Assembly (NCBI RefSeq): GCF_006539505.1
Contig: NZ_BJND01000020.1
Span: forward strand, 124,001 to 188,000
Length of the DNA: 64,000 nucleotides
Reading direction: 5' to 3'
Origin: Streptomyces spinoverrucosus
GTDB taxonomy: Bacteria > Actinomycetota > Actinomycetes > Streptomycetales > Streptomycetaceae
The translations under genes were made by a program, and so were the position numbers. This document shows positions 17,383 through 25,623 of this stretch, piece by piece (position 1 is the first letter of the stretch; each line of letters begins with the position of its first letter). Below the pieces are notes generated by a model that ran no database searches, was not told where the DNA came from, and saw nothing but the letters and a program-made list of their open reading frames with translations.

Positions 17383-17790
17383 TCAGCCGTGCGGACGGGC
17401 CAGCAGGGTGCGGACGCCGTCCGAGGTGAGCGTCAGACCGTGCGACGAGCTGCCGTCGATGGTGAGGGACAGGTCGTCGGACGGCCACTGCGAGGCGAGG
17501 GCGCCGAGCGGTACGAGGCGGTAGCGGGAGACGAACGGCAGCAGCTCTGCCATCTCCAGCTCGGAGGTGAACACGGGCACCACCGGGCGCCCGTCCGGCT
17601 CCTCCAGCACGGGCAGCGCCACCGCGGTGGGGTCGGCCGCCTCCTCGTCCATGGCGTCGTCCGGCACGGGGACCAGTACCTCGCTGCTCGCGAGCGTGTC
17701 CAGCGCCGACTCGTCCTCGGTGTTCACGACGAGCGCGTCCAGCGCCCGCTGGGCCGGTGTGGGGGTGGGGTCGTTCGCGGGTGTCTCCAT
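17383..17790 (-). CDS. SseB-domain protein
   Basis: A 135-residue protein matching the SseB N-terminal domain (PF07179). An acidic N-terminus (METPANDPTPTPAQRALDALV) is followed by VLVPVPDD, RPVVPVFTSELEMAELLP and PLGALASQWPSDDLSLTIDG, the usual strand order. Streptomyces encodes several such proteins, often secretion- or export-associated by neighbourhood, but their biochemical role is unclear. It stands alone between the PqqB-like gene and the propeller gene, all on the minus strand. Confidence 0.7.
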   Translation of the reverse strand: METPANDPTPTPAQRALDALVVNTEDESALDTLASSEVLVPVPDDAMDEEAADPTAVALPVLEEPDGRPVVPVFTSELEMAELLPFVSRYRLVPLGALASQWPSDDLSLTIDGSSSHGLTLTSDGVRTLLARPHG

Positions 17791-17927
17791 GGCGGATTCC
17801 CTGGTCGTGGCGGTCGTGGGGGCCCGCCCGGGCCAAGATCGGACTCCGGTGCGGCCCTCGACGCGTACCCCGGGGGGCGGCGGTCATTCCCCTTCCGGGC
17901 GAGAATCCTGGACGTCCTCTGCCGAGG

Positions 17928-19502
17928 TCAGTCGCCGCTGCCCGCCGGGCTCAGCCGCAGCACCGTGCCCTCACCGTTGGCCGCGAGCAGCAGGGTGTCG
18001 TCCGGGGCGGCGGCCAGCCCGGCGAAGGGGTACGGCGCCCCGGGCATACCGCCCGCGAAGAGGGCGGGCCGGGTCCGGGGTACGACGCCCGGGGGTGGCC
18101 CGACCGGCAGGTCCTCGGCGTCGGTCCGGCTCTCCCCCGTGGTGAGGGAGATCGCCCGGAGCCTGCGGTGCGCGGTCTCCACCGTGAAGATCTCGTCACC
18201 CAGGACCACCAGTCCCTGGGGCGCACCGAGCCCGTCCGCGACGGTCACCGTGCTTCCGTCCGCCTCGATCCGCAGCACCGTCCCGAGCCGGTCGTCGCTG
18301 ACGTAGCAGCGCCCGGCCGCGTCGAAGGCCACGTCCACGGGATGGTCCAGCCCTTCGGCGCGGACGGTGAGGGTGTCGCCGTCGTCGAGGGCAACGATCC
18401 GTCCGGCGCCCGTCTCGGCCACGACGAGGGAGCCGTCCGGCCCGACCGCGATGCCCAGGGGCTGCCGCAGACCGACCGCCCGTTCCCGTGTGGTCCCGTG
18501 CTCGGGATCGTAGGTCTGGACCGTGCCGTACTGCGAGGTCACGTGCAGGAGCCCGCCGTCCGCAGCGATGCCGTGGGAGAAGTGCAGCAGGGCATGCGTG
18601 GTCACGCCCTCGCCGTGCGAGCCGTTGATCGGCACGCCCTCGTGGGTGTCGGCCGGGCTCGCTAGCCGGTAGTGGTCGGCCGCGTACACCGTGCCGCCCA
18701 GGTCGATCGTCACCCCGTACGGGCCGTCCAGCCCCCGCGGCACCAGCTCCCGGGTGCGCCCGTCGGGCCGCAGCTCGGTGATGCCGCCGCTGGCGTAGCT
18801 GGAGACGAACATGCGGTTCTCGGCGTCGAAGGCCGCGTTGTCCAGGCCGACCACCCCGCTGCTGACGAGCGTCCGGGAGCCGGTGCCGTGCAGGTCGATG
18901 CGGGTCACGATGCCTTCCACGCCGCGCGACAGGACATGCAGCACGCCACCCTGGTCGAAACGGACGGCGACCGGCTGGTGCACGTCCTCGGCGACCACTT
19001 CGGGCGCGCCGCCGTCCGGCGGGATGCGCCAGACCTGGCCGGTGATCATGTGCGGGTAGTACAACCAGCCGTCCGGGCCGAGCTGCATCGCGTTGCCGAG
19101 CGCGAGTCCTTCGGTGAGTACCACCGGCTCACCGCCGTCCGGGAACAGCTCCATCAGCCGCCCGTCGGGCTTCATCTCGTTGACGAACAACCGGTCGCCG
19201 ACGCAGGTGAGGCCGTTGGGGTTGGTCACGTCGCCGGAGACGAGGGTGTACGCGCCGTCGGGGCTGCGCCGCCACACCCGGCCGGGGACCAGGTCGGCGA
19301 TGTACATGGACCCATCCGCGCCGAAGGCGAGGTCGTCCGGCGACTGCACGGGACTGTCCATCGGCACGATCACGTCGACGTCTCCGGTGGCCGGATCCAC
19401 GGCGCTGATCCGGCCGGCCAGGAACTCGGCGACGTACAGCCGCCCGTCGGGTCCGAAGGCGACGCCGTTGGAACCCCACAGCCGGTTGGGCGGGTTGAGG
19501 CG
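17928..19502 (-). CDS. SMP-30/gluconolactonase-like beta-propeller, 5' end lost at a fusion junction
   Basis: About 520 residues of repeating propeller blades, each with the form F-G-x-DG-x-LYVA-(D/E), for example GVAFGPDGRLYVAEFLAGRIS, DLAFGADGSMYIADLVPGRVW and GIAVGPDGSLVVAETGAGRIV. It resembles the SMP-30/virginiamycin-B-lyase superfamily. Family-like sequence begins abruptly at about 19502, exactly where a monooxygenase reading frame ends. Upstream of that the same frame (to 19676) reads through monooxygenase DNA in the wrong frame and gives low-complexity Arg/Pro sequence. No good start codon or ribosome site lies just inside the propeller part, so expression is doubtful. Confidence 0.6.
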   Translation of the reverse strand, partial: RLNPPNRLWGSNGVAFGPDGRLYVAEFLAGRISAVDPATGDVDVIVPMDSPVQSPDDLAFGADGSMYIADLVPGRVWRRSPDGAYTLVSGDVTNPNGLTCVGDRLFVNEMKPDGRLMELFPDGGEPVVLTEGLALGNAMQLGPDGWLYYPHMITGQVWRIPPDGGAPEVVAEDVHQPVAVRFDQGGVLHVLSRGVEGIVTRIDLHGTGSRTLVSSGVVGLDNAAFDAENRMFVSSYASGGITELRPDGRTRELVPRGLDGPYGVTIDLGGTVYAADHYRLASPADTHEGVPINGSHGEGVTTHALLHFSHGIAADGGLLHVTSQYGTVQTYDPEHGTTRERAVGLRQPLGIAVGPDGSLVVAETGAGRIVALDDGDTLTVRAEGLDHPVDVAFDAAGRCYVSDDRLGTVLRIEADGSTVTVADGLGAPQGLVVLGDEIFTVETAHRRLRAISLTTGESRTDAEDLPVGPPPGVVPRTRPALFAGGMPGAPYPFAGLAAAPDDTLLLAANGEGTVLRLSPAGSGD

Positions 19503-20077
19503 TAGCGGGCCCGCATGTGATCGCCCCGGTCGGTGGCGATAAGCCACCCCGACTCGGCCTCGTCCCAGCGCAGTTCGGTCGCCAGGGTCTGGAAGCAGAC
19601 GTCGTCGTACAGGCCGAAGCGCGTCGCGATGGCCCGCGCGTGCTGCCGGATCTCCTCCCCCGGCGCGTACTTCCACCGCGGGACGTAGTCGACCTCCTCC
19701 AGCAGCGGCATGTAGATGTACGACTCGATGTCGCAGTGGATGCCCGGGTAACGGTTCCAGTACCAGGTGCCGCCGAAGTCGCCGCCCTTCTCGATCACAC
19801 GGATCGAGCGCACGCCGGCCTGCCGCAGCCGCGTCCCGGCGAGCAGGCCGCCGAAACCGCCGCCGATGATCAGCACCTCGACCCGGTCGTGCAGGGGCTC
19901 CCGGGAGAAGTCCCGGTCCGCGTAGGGGTCTTCCTCGAAGTAGCCGAACTCTCCCGTGGTGCGCCGGTACTGCCTGCTGCCGTCGGGGCGGATCCGGCGG
20001 TCGCGTTCGACGCGGTACTTCTCGCGCAGTGCCTCCAGGTCGAAGCCGGGCTCATGCGCGGGGTGGGGGGCGGACAT
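19499..20077 (-). pseudogene. Baeyer-Villiger-type flavin monooxygenase, N-terminal fragment
   Basis: Only the first ~193 residues of a ~600-residue FAD/NADPH monooxygenase remain. MSAPHPAHEPGFDLEALREK is followed by a Rossmann FAD motif VLIIGGGFGGLLAGTRLR near residue 60, and by EKGGDFGGTWYWNRYPGIHCDIESYIY, characteristic of the cyclohexanone/phenylacetone monooxygenase family. Similarity stops after GDHMRARYA at ~19499; the frame then runs 42 junk codons to a stop at 19370 inside the propeller gene. The NADPH domain and the BVMO fingerprint are gone. ATG at 20077 has a good GAGAGGA site, so the truncated protein may still be made. Confidence 0.75.
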
Positions 20078-20130
20078 CCGTGTCCTCTCTCCGGGGCGTG
20101 GGGGCCAGGGCAACAGTTAAACCAACCGAA

Positions 20131-20163
20131 CTGACAACTCCCGGACAGTTTCCGGACAGGCGA
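20131..20163. promoter_or_regulatory. Three 11-nt direct repeats (CxGACA), OmpR/SARP-like box
   Basis: CTGACAACTCC, CGGACAGTTTC and CGGACAGGCGA follow one another, placing GACA at 20133-20136, 20144-20147 and 20155-20158 with exact 11-nt spacing. Such helical-turn direct repeats are the binding form of PhoB/OmpR and SARP winged helices. They lie ~55 nt upstream of the monooxygenase fragment and just past the end of an OmpR-type regulator gene. Confidence 0.5.
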
Positions 20164-20200
20164 TCAACATGACCGAGGTCACACCGTCGGGCTCCCCCAC

Positions 20201-20974
20201 TCAGCCCGGCGTGGAGCGGCCCAGCCAGTAGCCGAATCCCCGGCGGGTGTGGATCAGCGCGGGCTCCCCGTCGTTCACCTTGCGGCGCAGCCGGGAGACC
20301 AGCCGCTCGATCGCCCCGTCCGTGGGGCGCTCGTCCCAGACGTGCCGGCCGATCTGCTCCTTCGACAGCACCCGCTCGGGGTTGAGGAGGAGGCAGCGCA
20401 GCAGGCGGTACTCCGCCGGGGTGAGGGCGATGGCCCGCTGCCCGCGCAGGGCCCGGCACCTGCTCTCGTCCAGCACGAGGTCGTCGTAGCGCAGGGTGCT
20501 GGGCTCGCCGCCCCGTGCGGGGTCGTCGTACCGCCGCGCCCTCCCCACCAACTGCCGTGCCCGGGCCAGCACTTCAGCCTCCCGCCGGGGCGCCCGCGCC
20601 GACGAGCCCTCCCCCGGCCCTCTGTCACCGGCGGGGATGGTCCCCAGCGGCTCGCCCTCGGCGAGCAGCAGTACGGCCGGACGGTCGGGGGCGACGAGGC
20701 TGCGGGTCCGGCGGAGCTGGTCCACGTCCGGCAGCAGCACATCCAGGATCACCAGGTCGAACCGGCACTCCCGCACCCAGGCCAGTGCCTCGGCGCCGGT
20801 GCGGGCGGTCGTGGTCCGGTAGCCGGCGAGTCGCAGCAGTGTGGGGAGCGGCTCGGCGGCCGTCGGGTCGCCGACCGCGATCAGCACGAGCGGCGCACCG
20901 CCGTGCCCCGCGAGGGTCTCCCCCGTGCGCTCCCGCGCGGCGATGACGGTCGGCGGGTTGGGCATGTACGCCAC
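20201..20974 (-). CDS. OmpR/PhoB-type regulator with atypical receiver
   Basis: A 257-residue regulator with an N-terminal receiver-like domain (about 25-145) and a C-terminal winged helix (about 160-252). The effector domain is canonical: IALTPAEYRLLRCLLLNPERVLS, HVWDERPTDGAIERLVSRLRRKV, and the wing IHTRRGFGYWL. In the receiver the phosphoacceptor aspartate is kept (DLVILDVLLPD), but the acidic pair after strand 1 is reduced and the usual Thr/Ser and Lys of strands 4-5 are replaced (VLLLAEGEP). Conventional His-kinase control is therefore doubtful. No kinase gene is adjacent. GTG at 20974 is used, with an in-frame ATG at 20965. Confidence 0.8.
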   Translation of the reverse strand: MAYMPNPPTVIAARERTGETLAGHGGAPLVLIAVGDPTAAEPLPTLLRLAGYRTTTARTGAEALAWVRECRFDLVILDVLLPDVDQLRRTRSLVAPDRPAVLLLAEGEPLGTIPAGDRGPGEGSSARAPRREAEVLARARQLVGRARRYDDPARGGEPSTLRYDDLVLDESRCRALRGQRAIALTPAEYRLLRCLLLNPERVLSKEQIGRHVWDERPTDGAIERLVSRLRRKVNDGEPALIHTRRGFGYWLGRSTPG

Positions 20975-21466
20975 TTTACCTGGCCGTTGCCTGAGTCAAG
21001 CAATACGTATTCCGGTCGCCGGGTGGGCCGGAAGGCCCCTGACCCGGCCTTGGCGGCCGCGGCGGGCGGGCCTTGGGTGCAGGCCCGACGCGCCCGCCGT
21101 CGCCCCTACCGTTTACAGTCGCCCCCCACCGCCCCGCCGACGCGGCCCGCGCCGTAGTCGAGCTGCTGCGCGGTCCTCACCAACGCGGCGAGAGGGTCAC
21201 TCGAAGGAGTGCGACGCACAACCCGGATACCGCGGGTTTTCCGCACACGGAGCCGGTCCAGCCATCGTGCGACCGTGATTCCTGCCAACCGTCCTCCCCT
21301 TTCCAGCACTTCGGGGACACCTACGCCCGGCGGCGCTTTGCGCCAGGGTAATTCGCCATGCCCCGCCACCCCTTCCGCCGCGTAGAAATATCCACCTGCA
21401 CGGGCATGCGCATCAGATCAGACCAGCGGAAATTCGCACAAGATGCGCGTTATTCGCACATGCGTA
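20975..21466. other. Intergenic region, 492 nt, no gene found
   Basis: It holds the promoter side of the OmpR-type gene and the 3' flank of the secreted hydrolase. Short open frames on both strands lack family similarity or ribosome sites. The part from ~21380 to 21470 is noticeably richer in A+T than its surroundings. I see no strong hairpin. Confidence 0.5.
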
Positions 21467-23524
21467 TTAGCTGCTGTGGACGCCCACCTCGTAGAGCGAA
21501 TAGCCCCAGTCGGTGCCACGGTCCAGACCCTGGACGCGGACATACCGGGCGGGCGTCGGGGTGAACCGCGCGGTGTCCAGGCCGCCGTCGCCGGTGGTCG
21601 TGGACCAGGCGGTCTGCCAGGTCACGGCGTCGGTGGAGAGCTCGACGCGGTACGACGTCCCGTACGCCCGCTCCCAGTCCAGCGTGACGCGCCCGACCAG
21701 GTTCGTGGCGCCGAGGTCGATCCGCAGCCACTGGTCGTCGCTCCAGTCGCTGGCCCAGCGGGTGCTGCGCGCACCGTCCACGGCCCGGTCCGGCGCATAG
21801 CTGGTGAACGGGTTCCACTCCGCCGAACTGGCCGTGGCCGAGCCGCCCGTGGCGAGATTGACGCCGGCCTGCTGCCGCTCGGACGCTCCCCAGGTGTCGA
21901 GGTAGGACTCGGCACCACGGAAGAGGTCGTCCACCACGCCCTGACCGCCGACGAGCCGGACGTCCTCGATCCAGTCCGGGACGAGGCCGTAGTGCGCGGC
22001 TCCGTCGGTGTTCAGGTCCCAGGTGCGCTCACCGGTGGTCTGCCGGTCGATGACGGAACCGCCGTCGACGCTGCGGAAGGGGTACGTCACGGGGTTGGGG
22101 GCGTCCGCGCCGCGCGGGCCCGGCCAGCCGCCGACGCCGTTCATGTCCGTGCCGTAGCCGTAGCCCACGTCGTACTTCTCGCGCAGCGCGTCCGTGCGCT
22201 TCGCCTCCGCGCTGAACGCCTCGGAGCCGTGCATGTACTGGGCGATGAAGCCGCCGAGTGAGTAGACCCGCTCCGTCCAGTTGAGGTCCATCCAGCTGTG
22301 CGAGGACAGCACACCCGGGTACGACTCGGCCTCGAAGATGTCGAGCACCCGGCCCGTGGCCTTGACGCTCATGTGGTCGATCTCCAGCATCATCTTGCGT
22401 TTCATCATGCCGCGCACGGCGTACTCACCGAGTTCGGAGAGCCCGCGGACGTTGCACTGGGCGTCCGCGTTGTACGCGGGGACCTCCACACCGTCCGGGA
22501 GTTTCTGCTCGGCCTCGGGCGCCGCCGCGCCGCCGATGGGATTGTCGGCTTGCGGTCCCGTGCACTTCTCCGTCTTCCAGAAGGTGCCGGTCGACAGGAA
22601 CTGCCCGACGTTGATCGCCGTGCCCAGCGTGCCCGAGTCGAAGCGGACCCCGCACAGCGCGTTGTCGAACTTGTGGCACAGGAACATGCTGCGCACGCCG
22701 AGGGCGTACAGCTCGTCCAGCCCCTTGTCGATGTCCTCCTTGCTGCACTGCGGGATGTCCAGGATCTGTTTGCAGCCGAACGGTTCGGAGGTCTCGACGC
22801 CGAGGATGACCGCCAGCTTGCCCTGTTCGATGACCTGGCGGGCCTGCGCGCTGTCGGTGACGATCCGGAACCAGCCCTTGCCGGGGCCGCCGTACATCCT
22901 GTCGACGTAGGCCTGGAGGTCGTATGTCAGCTTGGCCTGCAGCCGGATCGACGTCATCTCGTCGCAGCTGCGGTCCTTGAAGAAGTAGACCGAGCAGATC
23001 ACGCCGTTGGTGACGAGGTCGTTGACGAGAACGCGCTGGCCGCCGCGCCAGGCCCGCTCGATCCAGGCGTAGTAGTTCTGCTGGTGGGTCAGCGAGTCGT
23101 GGGCGGGCCAGTCCTTGAACGTGGGCCAGCCGACCGGGTCGTGCCTGCCGTCGCCGCCGTTGGTAATGAAGTCGAAGATGGCGAGCGAGCCGTCCGGGTA
23201 GTGCTCGGGGCAGTCCTTGAGCGCGTCGGCGATGCCGGCCTCGGAGAAGGGCTTGCCGCAGATGAGCCGTCCGCCGAACGCCTCGTTGGAGAAGAGGTGG
23301 TTGTGCGCGTCGACGAAGCCGCGCACCTCGCCCTCGGCGGTGGTGCCGGTGAACGGTTCGCCGGTGACGTTGATCCGCGAGTCCGGGGCGGGCCGTGCGA
23401 CCGGGTTCCACCAGTCGGCTCCGGCCGCCGAACTCGGCGCCGGGCCGAGGACTGTGGCCAGCACGAGGAGGAGCAGCGACACGACGGTGACGTGTCTGCG
23501 GCGGTTCGGGTGGCGTGGAGCCAT
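21467..23524 (-). CDS. Secreted dipeptidase/amidohydrolase-like protein with C-terminal F5/8C domain
   Basis: A 685-residue exported protein. A Sec signal (VTVVSLLLLVLATVLGPAPSSAAG) precedes a metallohydrolase-like domain with FVDAHNHLFSNEAFGG near residue 70, LEIDHMSVKATGRVLD near 385 and YPGVLSSHSWMD. These His-rich strings resemble membrane dipeptidase (M19) and amidohydrolase folds. About residues 555-684 form a galactose-binding-like F5/8 type C domain (NLATGGSATASS...RYVRVQGLDRGTDWGYSLYEVGVHS). Many paired cysteines fit an extracellular location. The substrate is unknown; the C-terminal module suggests attachment to a glycan or cell surface. It is monocistronic, upstream of the DUF4360 gene. 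Confidence 0.75.
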   Translation of the reverse strand: MAPRHPNRRRHVTVVSLLLLVLATVLGPAPSSAAGADWWNPVARPAPDSRINVTGEPFTGTTAEGEVRGFVDAHNHLFSNEAFGGRLICGKPFSEAGIADALKDCPEHYPDGSLAIFDFITNGGDGRHDPVGWPTFKDWPAHDSLTHQQNYYAWIERAWRGGQRVLVNDLVTNGVICSVYFFKDRSCDEMTSIRLQAKLTYDLQAYVDRMYGGPGKGWFRIVTDSAQARQVIEQGKLAVILGVETSEPFGCKQILDIPQCSKEDIDKGLDELYALGVRSMFLCHKFDNALCGVRFDSGTLGTAINVGQFLSTGTFWKTEKCTGPQADNPIGGAAAPEAEQKLPDGVEVPAYNADAQCNVRGLSELGEYAVRGMMKRKMMLEIDHMSVKATGRVLDIFEAESYPGVLSSHSWMDLNWTERVYSLGGFIAQYMHGSEAFSAEAKRTDALREKYDVGYGYGTDMNGVGGWPGPRGADAPNPVTYPFRSVDGGSVIDRQTTGERTWDLNTDGAAHYGLVPDWIEDVRLVGGQGVVDDLFRGAESYLDTWGASERQQAGVNLATGGSATASSAEWNPFTSYAPDRAVDGARSTRWASDWSDDQWLRIDLGATNLVGRVTLDWERAYGTSYRVELSTDAVTWQTAWSTTTGDGGLDTARFTPTPARYVRVQGLDRGTDWGYSLYEVGVHSS

Positions 23525-23700
23525 GGTCGTTACCCACGTCCCTCGGTTGGTGGGATGGCACGGTCGACGGGCCAGGCCCTTCTGGGGCCGCTACTGACGG
23601 GTTGTCATGACCGGTGCGAGATATGCGACGAGGATGGCCAGCGGCGCATTCGACGTCAAGAGCTGTGCGGCGTGGAGCCGTTGAGCAGTCGTGGTACGCC

Positions 23701-23740
23701 TGTGCCCCGGTCGCCGGTCGCCCCCGGCGACCGGGGCACA
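23701..23740 (-). terminator. 17-bp perfect hairpin after the DUF4360 gene
   Basis: TGTGCCCCGGTCGCCGG pairs without mismatch to CCGGCGACCGGGGCACA across a 6-nt loop, 9 nt past the DUF4360 stop. It is a very stable terminator that would separate that gene from anything downstream on the minus strand. Confidence 0.8.
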
Positions 23741-23748
23741 GGCCGCTG

Positions 23749-24399
23749 TCAGGTGTCGGGACACTCCTTCCACGCCAGGTGGTAGATGGTGCTGATGTCC
23801 CCGTCGGTCGAGTCCATCGTCATGAAGCTGGTCTTGGCCGGGTCGGAGCTGCCCGCATTGACCCGCAGCTCGGTGTTGATGTTGAAGTTGCGCTGGACGC
23901 CGCACGGCGCCCACACCAGCTGGGCCCAGTCGGTGGTGTCGGTGGCCTGCCAGTTGTCGTTGTAGGGCCCGCTGAAGGGGTGGCTCCGGTACGCCGTGTT
24001 CGGCGAGCCCTGGAAGTAGTACGAGGCCCGCTGGACGCTGCTCGCGCCCGGCTGGAGGGCGGCGAAGCCGCGGTAGTCGGCGCTGGCGATGGCGTAGGTG
24101 AAGCCCTGCGGCACGTGCACGATCAGATTGAGCTGGCAGTTCTTGCGGAACGCCGTGGGGTCGGAGGTGCCGCCGACCTGGGCGAGGTAGTCGCTGTACG
24201 TGACCGTGAAGGCCGTGTTGTCCGCCGAGACGGCGACGGCGGCGGTGCCCTGCGGGCAGCCGGAGCCGTTCACCGTGGCGACCTTGATGACGATGCGGTC
24301 CGGGGGCGGGTCGACGAAACCGGACGACGGGTCCTGCGCGGGTACCGCGGTGGCGAGCAGCGCGCCGATCGCGCTGCTGAGGAGCAGGCCGGCAGCCAT
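23749..24399 (-). CDS. Secreted DUF4360-family protein
   Basis: A 216-residue exported protein with a short signal (MAAGLLLSSAIGALLATAVPA). The mature part has the DUF4360 pattern: VATVNGSGCPQGTAAVAVSADNTAFTVTYSDY, then KNCQLNLIVHVPQGFTYAI, and a C-terminal WKEC. Its four cysteines fit extracytoplasmic disulfides. The family is widespread in Streptomyces and fungi and has no assigned biochemical role. The leader contains three tandem GGAAAC-bearing repeats (24433-24469), and a strong hairpin follows the stop. Confidence 0.8.
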   Translation of the reverse strand: MAAGLLLSSAIGALLATAVPAQDPSSGFVDPPPDRIVIKVATVNGSGCPQGTAAVAVSADNTAFTVTYSDYLAQVGGTSDPTAFRKNCQLNLIVHVPQGFTYAIASADYRGFAALQPGASSVQRASYYFQGSPNTAYRSHPFSGPYNDNWQATDTTDWAQLVWAPCGVQRNFNINTELRVNAGSSDPAKTSFMTMDSTDGDISTIYHLAWKECPDT

Positions 24400-24432
24400 G
24401 GTTCTCCCATCTCTGCTTCGGTTGGAGGGTCC

Positions 24433-24469
24433 GTTCGGGTTTCCGTCCGGGTTTCCGGTCGGGGTTTCC
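24433..24469. repeat. Three tandem 12-13-nt repeats in the DUF4360 leader
   Basis: GTTCGGGTTTCC, GTCCGGGTTTCC and GGTCGGGGTTTCC lie end to end, 34-70 nt upstream of the DUF4360 start. On the coding strand each unit reads GGAAACC. They are either regulator half-sites or slippage product. Confidence 0.6.
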
Positions 24470-24674
24470 TCGGGCCCTCTGTTCGGGGGGTGGCAACCAC
24501 GATGGTTCAGTCATGAACATGTCAAACTCATGCCCATGTGGAGCCAAGCGCGTCCCCGACCTGGGGGGAAGCTGTGAACGCACGGTGAAGGTCGGGAGCG
24601 CTCGCATCGTAGGGGCGGGGCGATCGGGCGGACAGGGCTCTATCCGGCCATCCCCGCTCGTCTTGGTGCGCGCC

Positions 24675-25601
24675 TTACGGGCGGGCGATCGGCAGCGGTG
24701 GGGTGCCGGTGACGGACAGGACGACGGAGTAGAGCGTGGTGTCGGCGGCGATGAACATGCGGTTCCGTTTGGGGCCGCCGAAGCGGATGTTGGCGACGGT
24801 GTCGGGGACCAGGAGGCGACCGAGGAGGGTGCCGTCCGGGTCGTAGCAGTGGACGCCGCCGTCAAGGGCGGCGGCCCAGAGCCGGCCCTGGTCGTCGAAG
24901 CGGATGTTGTCGAAGTTGCCGATCTTGCACTCGGTGAAGACGCTGCCGTCGCCGAGGGTGCCGTCGTCGTGGACGTCGAAGACGCGGATATGGTTGGCCC
25001 GGCTGTCCGAGACGTACAGCTGCCGCTCGTCGAGGGAGAAGACGAGGCCGTTGGGGCCGCTGAAGCCGTCGGCGACCAGCCGTACCTCGCCGGTGGCGGG
25101 GTCCACACGGTAGACGTTGCAGGCGCCGATCTCGCTCTCGGCGCGGTGACCCTCGTAGTCGGTGCTGATCCCGAAGTCGGGGTCGGAGAACCAGATCGAA
25201 CCGTCTGACTTCACTACCGCGTCGTTCGGGCTGTTGAACCGCTTGCCCTGGAAGCGGTCGGCGATCACGGTGACCGAGCCGTCGTGTTCGGTGCGGGTGA
25301 CGCGACGGTTGCCCTGCTCGCAGGTGATGAGGCGGCCCTCGGTGTCCAGGGTGTTGCCGTTGGGGTGACCGGCGGTTGAGCGGAAGACGCCGACCGCGCC
25401 GGTGGTCTCGTCCCAGCGGAGCAGGCGGTCGTTGGGGATGTCGCTCCACACCAGGTACCGCCCGGCCGGAACGTAGACGGGGCCCTCTGCCCAGCGGCAG
25501 CCCTCGAAGAGGATCTCCAGCTTCGAGTCGCCCGCGTGGCACCTGCCTGTGCGGAACCGGTCATCGAGGATTTCGTACAACTGCGGTCGCTCGCCGGGCA
25601 T
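24675..25601 (-). CDS. SMP-30/gluconolactonase-family protein
   Basis: Cytoplasmic six-bladed propeller of 308 residues with a divalent-metal centre; family members hydrolyse sugar lactones. Family landmarks are EGCRWAEGPVYVPAGRYLVWSD near residue 30 (metal-ligand Glu), NGNTLDTEGRLITCEQGNRRVTR near 80, FNSPNDAVVKSDGSIWFSDP near 120 (Asn/Asp ligands), and GPNGLVFSLDERQLYVSDS near 180. It is followed on the same strand by nothing coding for 275 nt and preceded by a methyltransferase 22 nt upstream, with which it may be co-transcribed. It is unrelated in detail to the truncated propeller at 17.9-19.5 kb. Confidence 0.85.
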   Translation of the reverse strand: MPGERPQLYEILDDRFRTGRCHAGDSKLEILFEGCRWAEGPVYVPAGRYLVWSDIPNDRLLRWDETTGAVGVFRSTAGHPNGNTLDTEGRLITCEQGNRRVTRTEHDGSVTVIADRFQGKRFNSPNDAVVKSDGSIWFSDPDFGISTDYEGHRAESEIGACNVYRVDPATGEVRLVADGFSGPNGLVFSLDERQLYVSDSRANHIRVFDVHDDGTLGDGSVFTECKIGNFDNIRFDDQGRLWAAALDGGVHCYDPDGTLLGRLLVPDTVANIRFGGPKRNRMFIAADTTLYSVVLSVTGTPPLPIARP

Positions 25602-25623
25602 ATCGCGGTCCTCACCTGTTTGC

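Noticed and set aside
21358..21564. Small plus-strand open frame in the 21.0-21.5 kb gap
   Set aside because: No ribosome site, no recognisable family, and it runs into the secreted hydrolase gene on the other strand.
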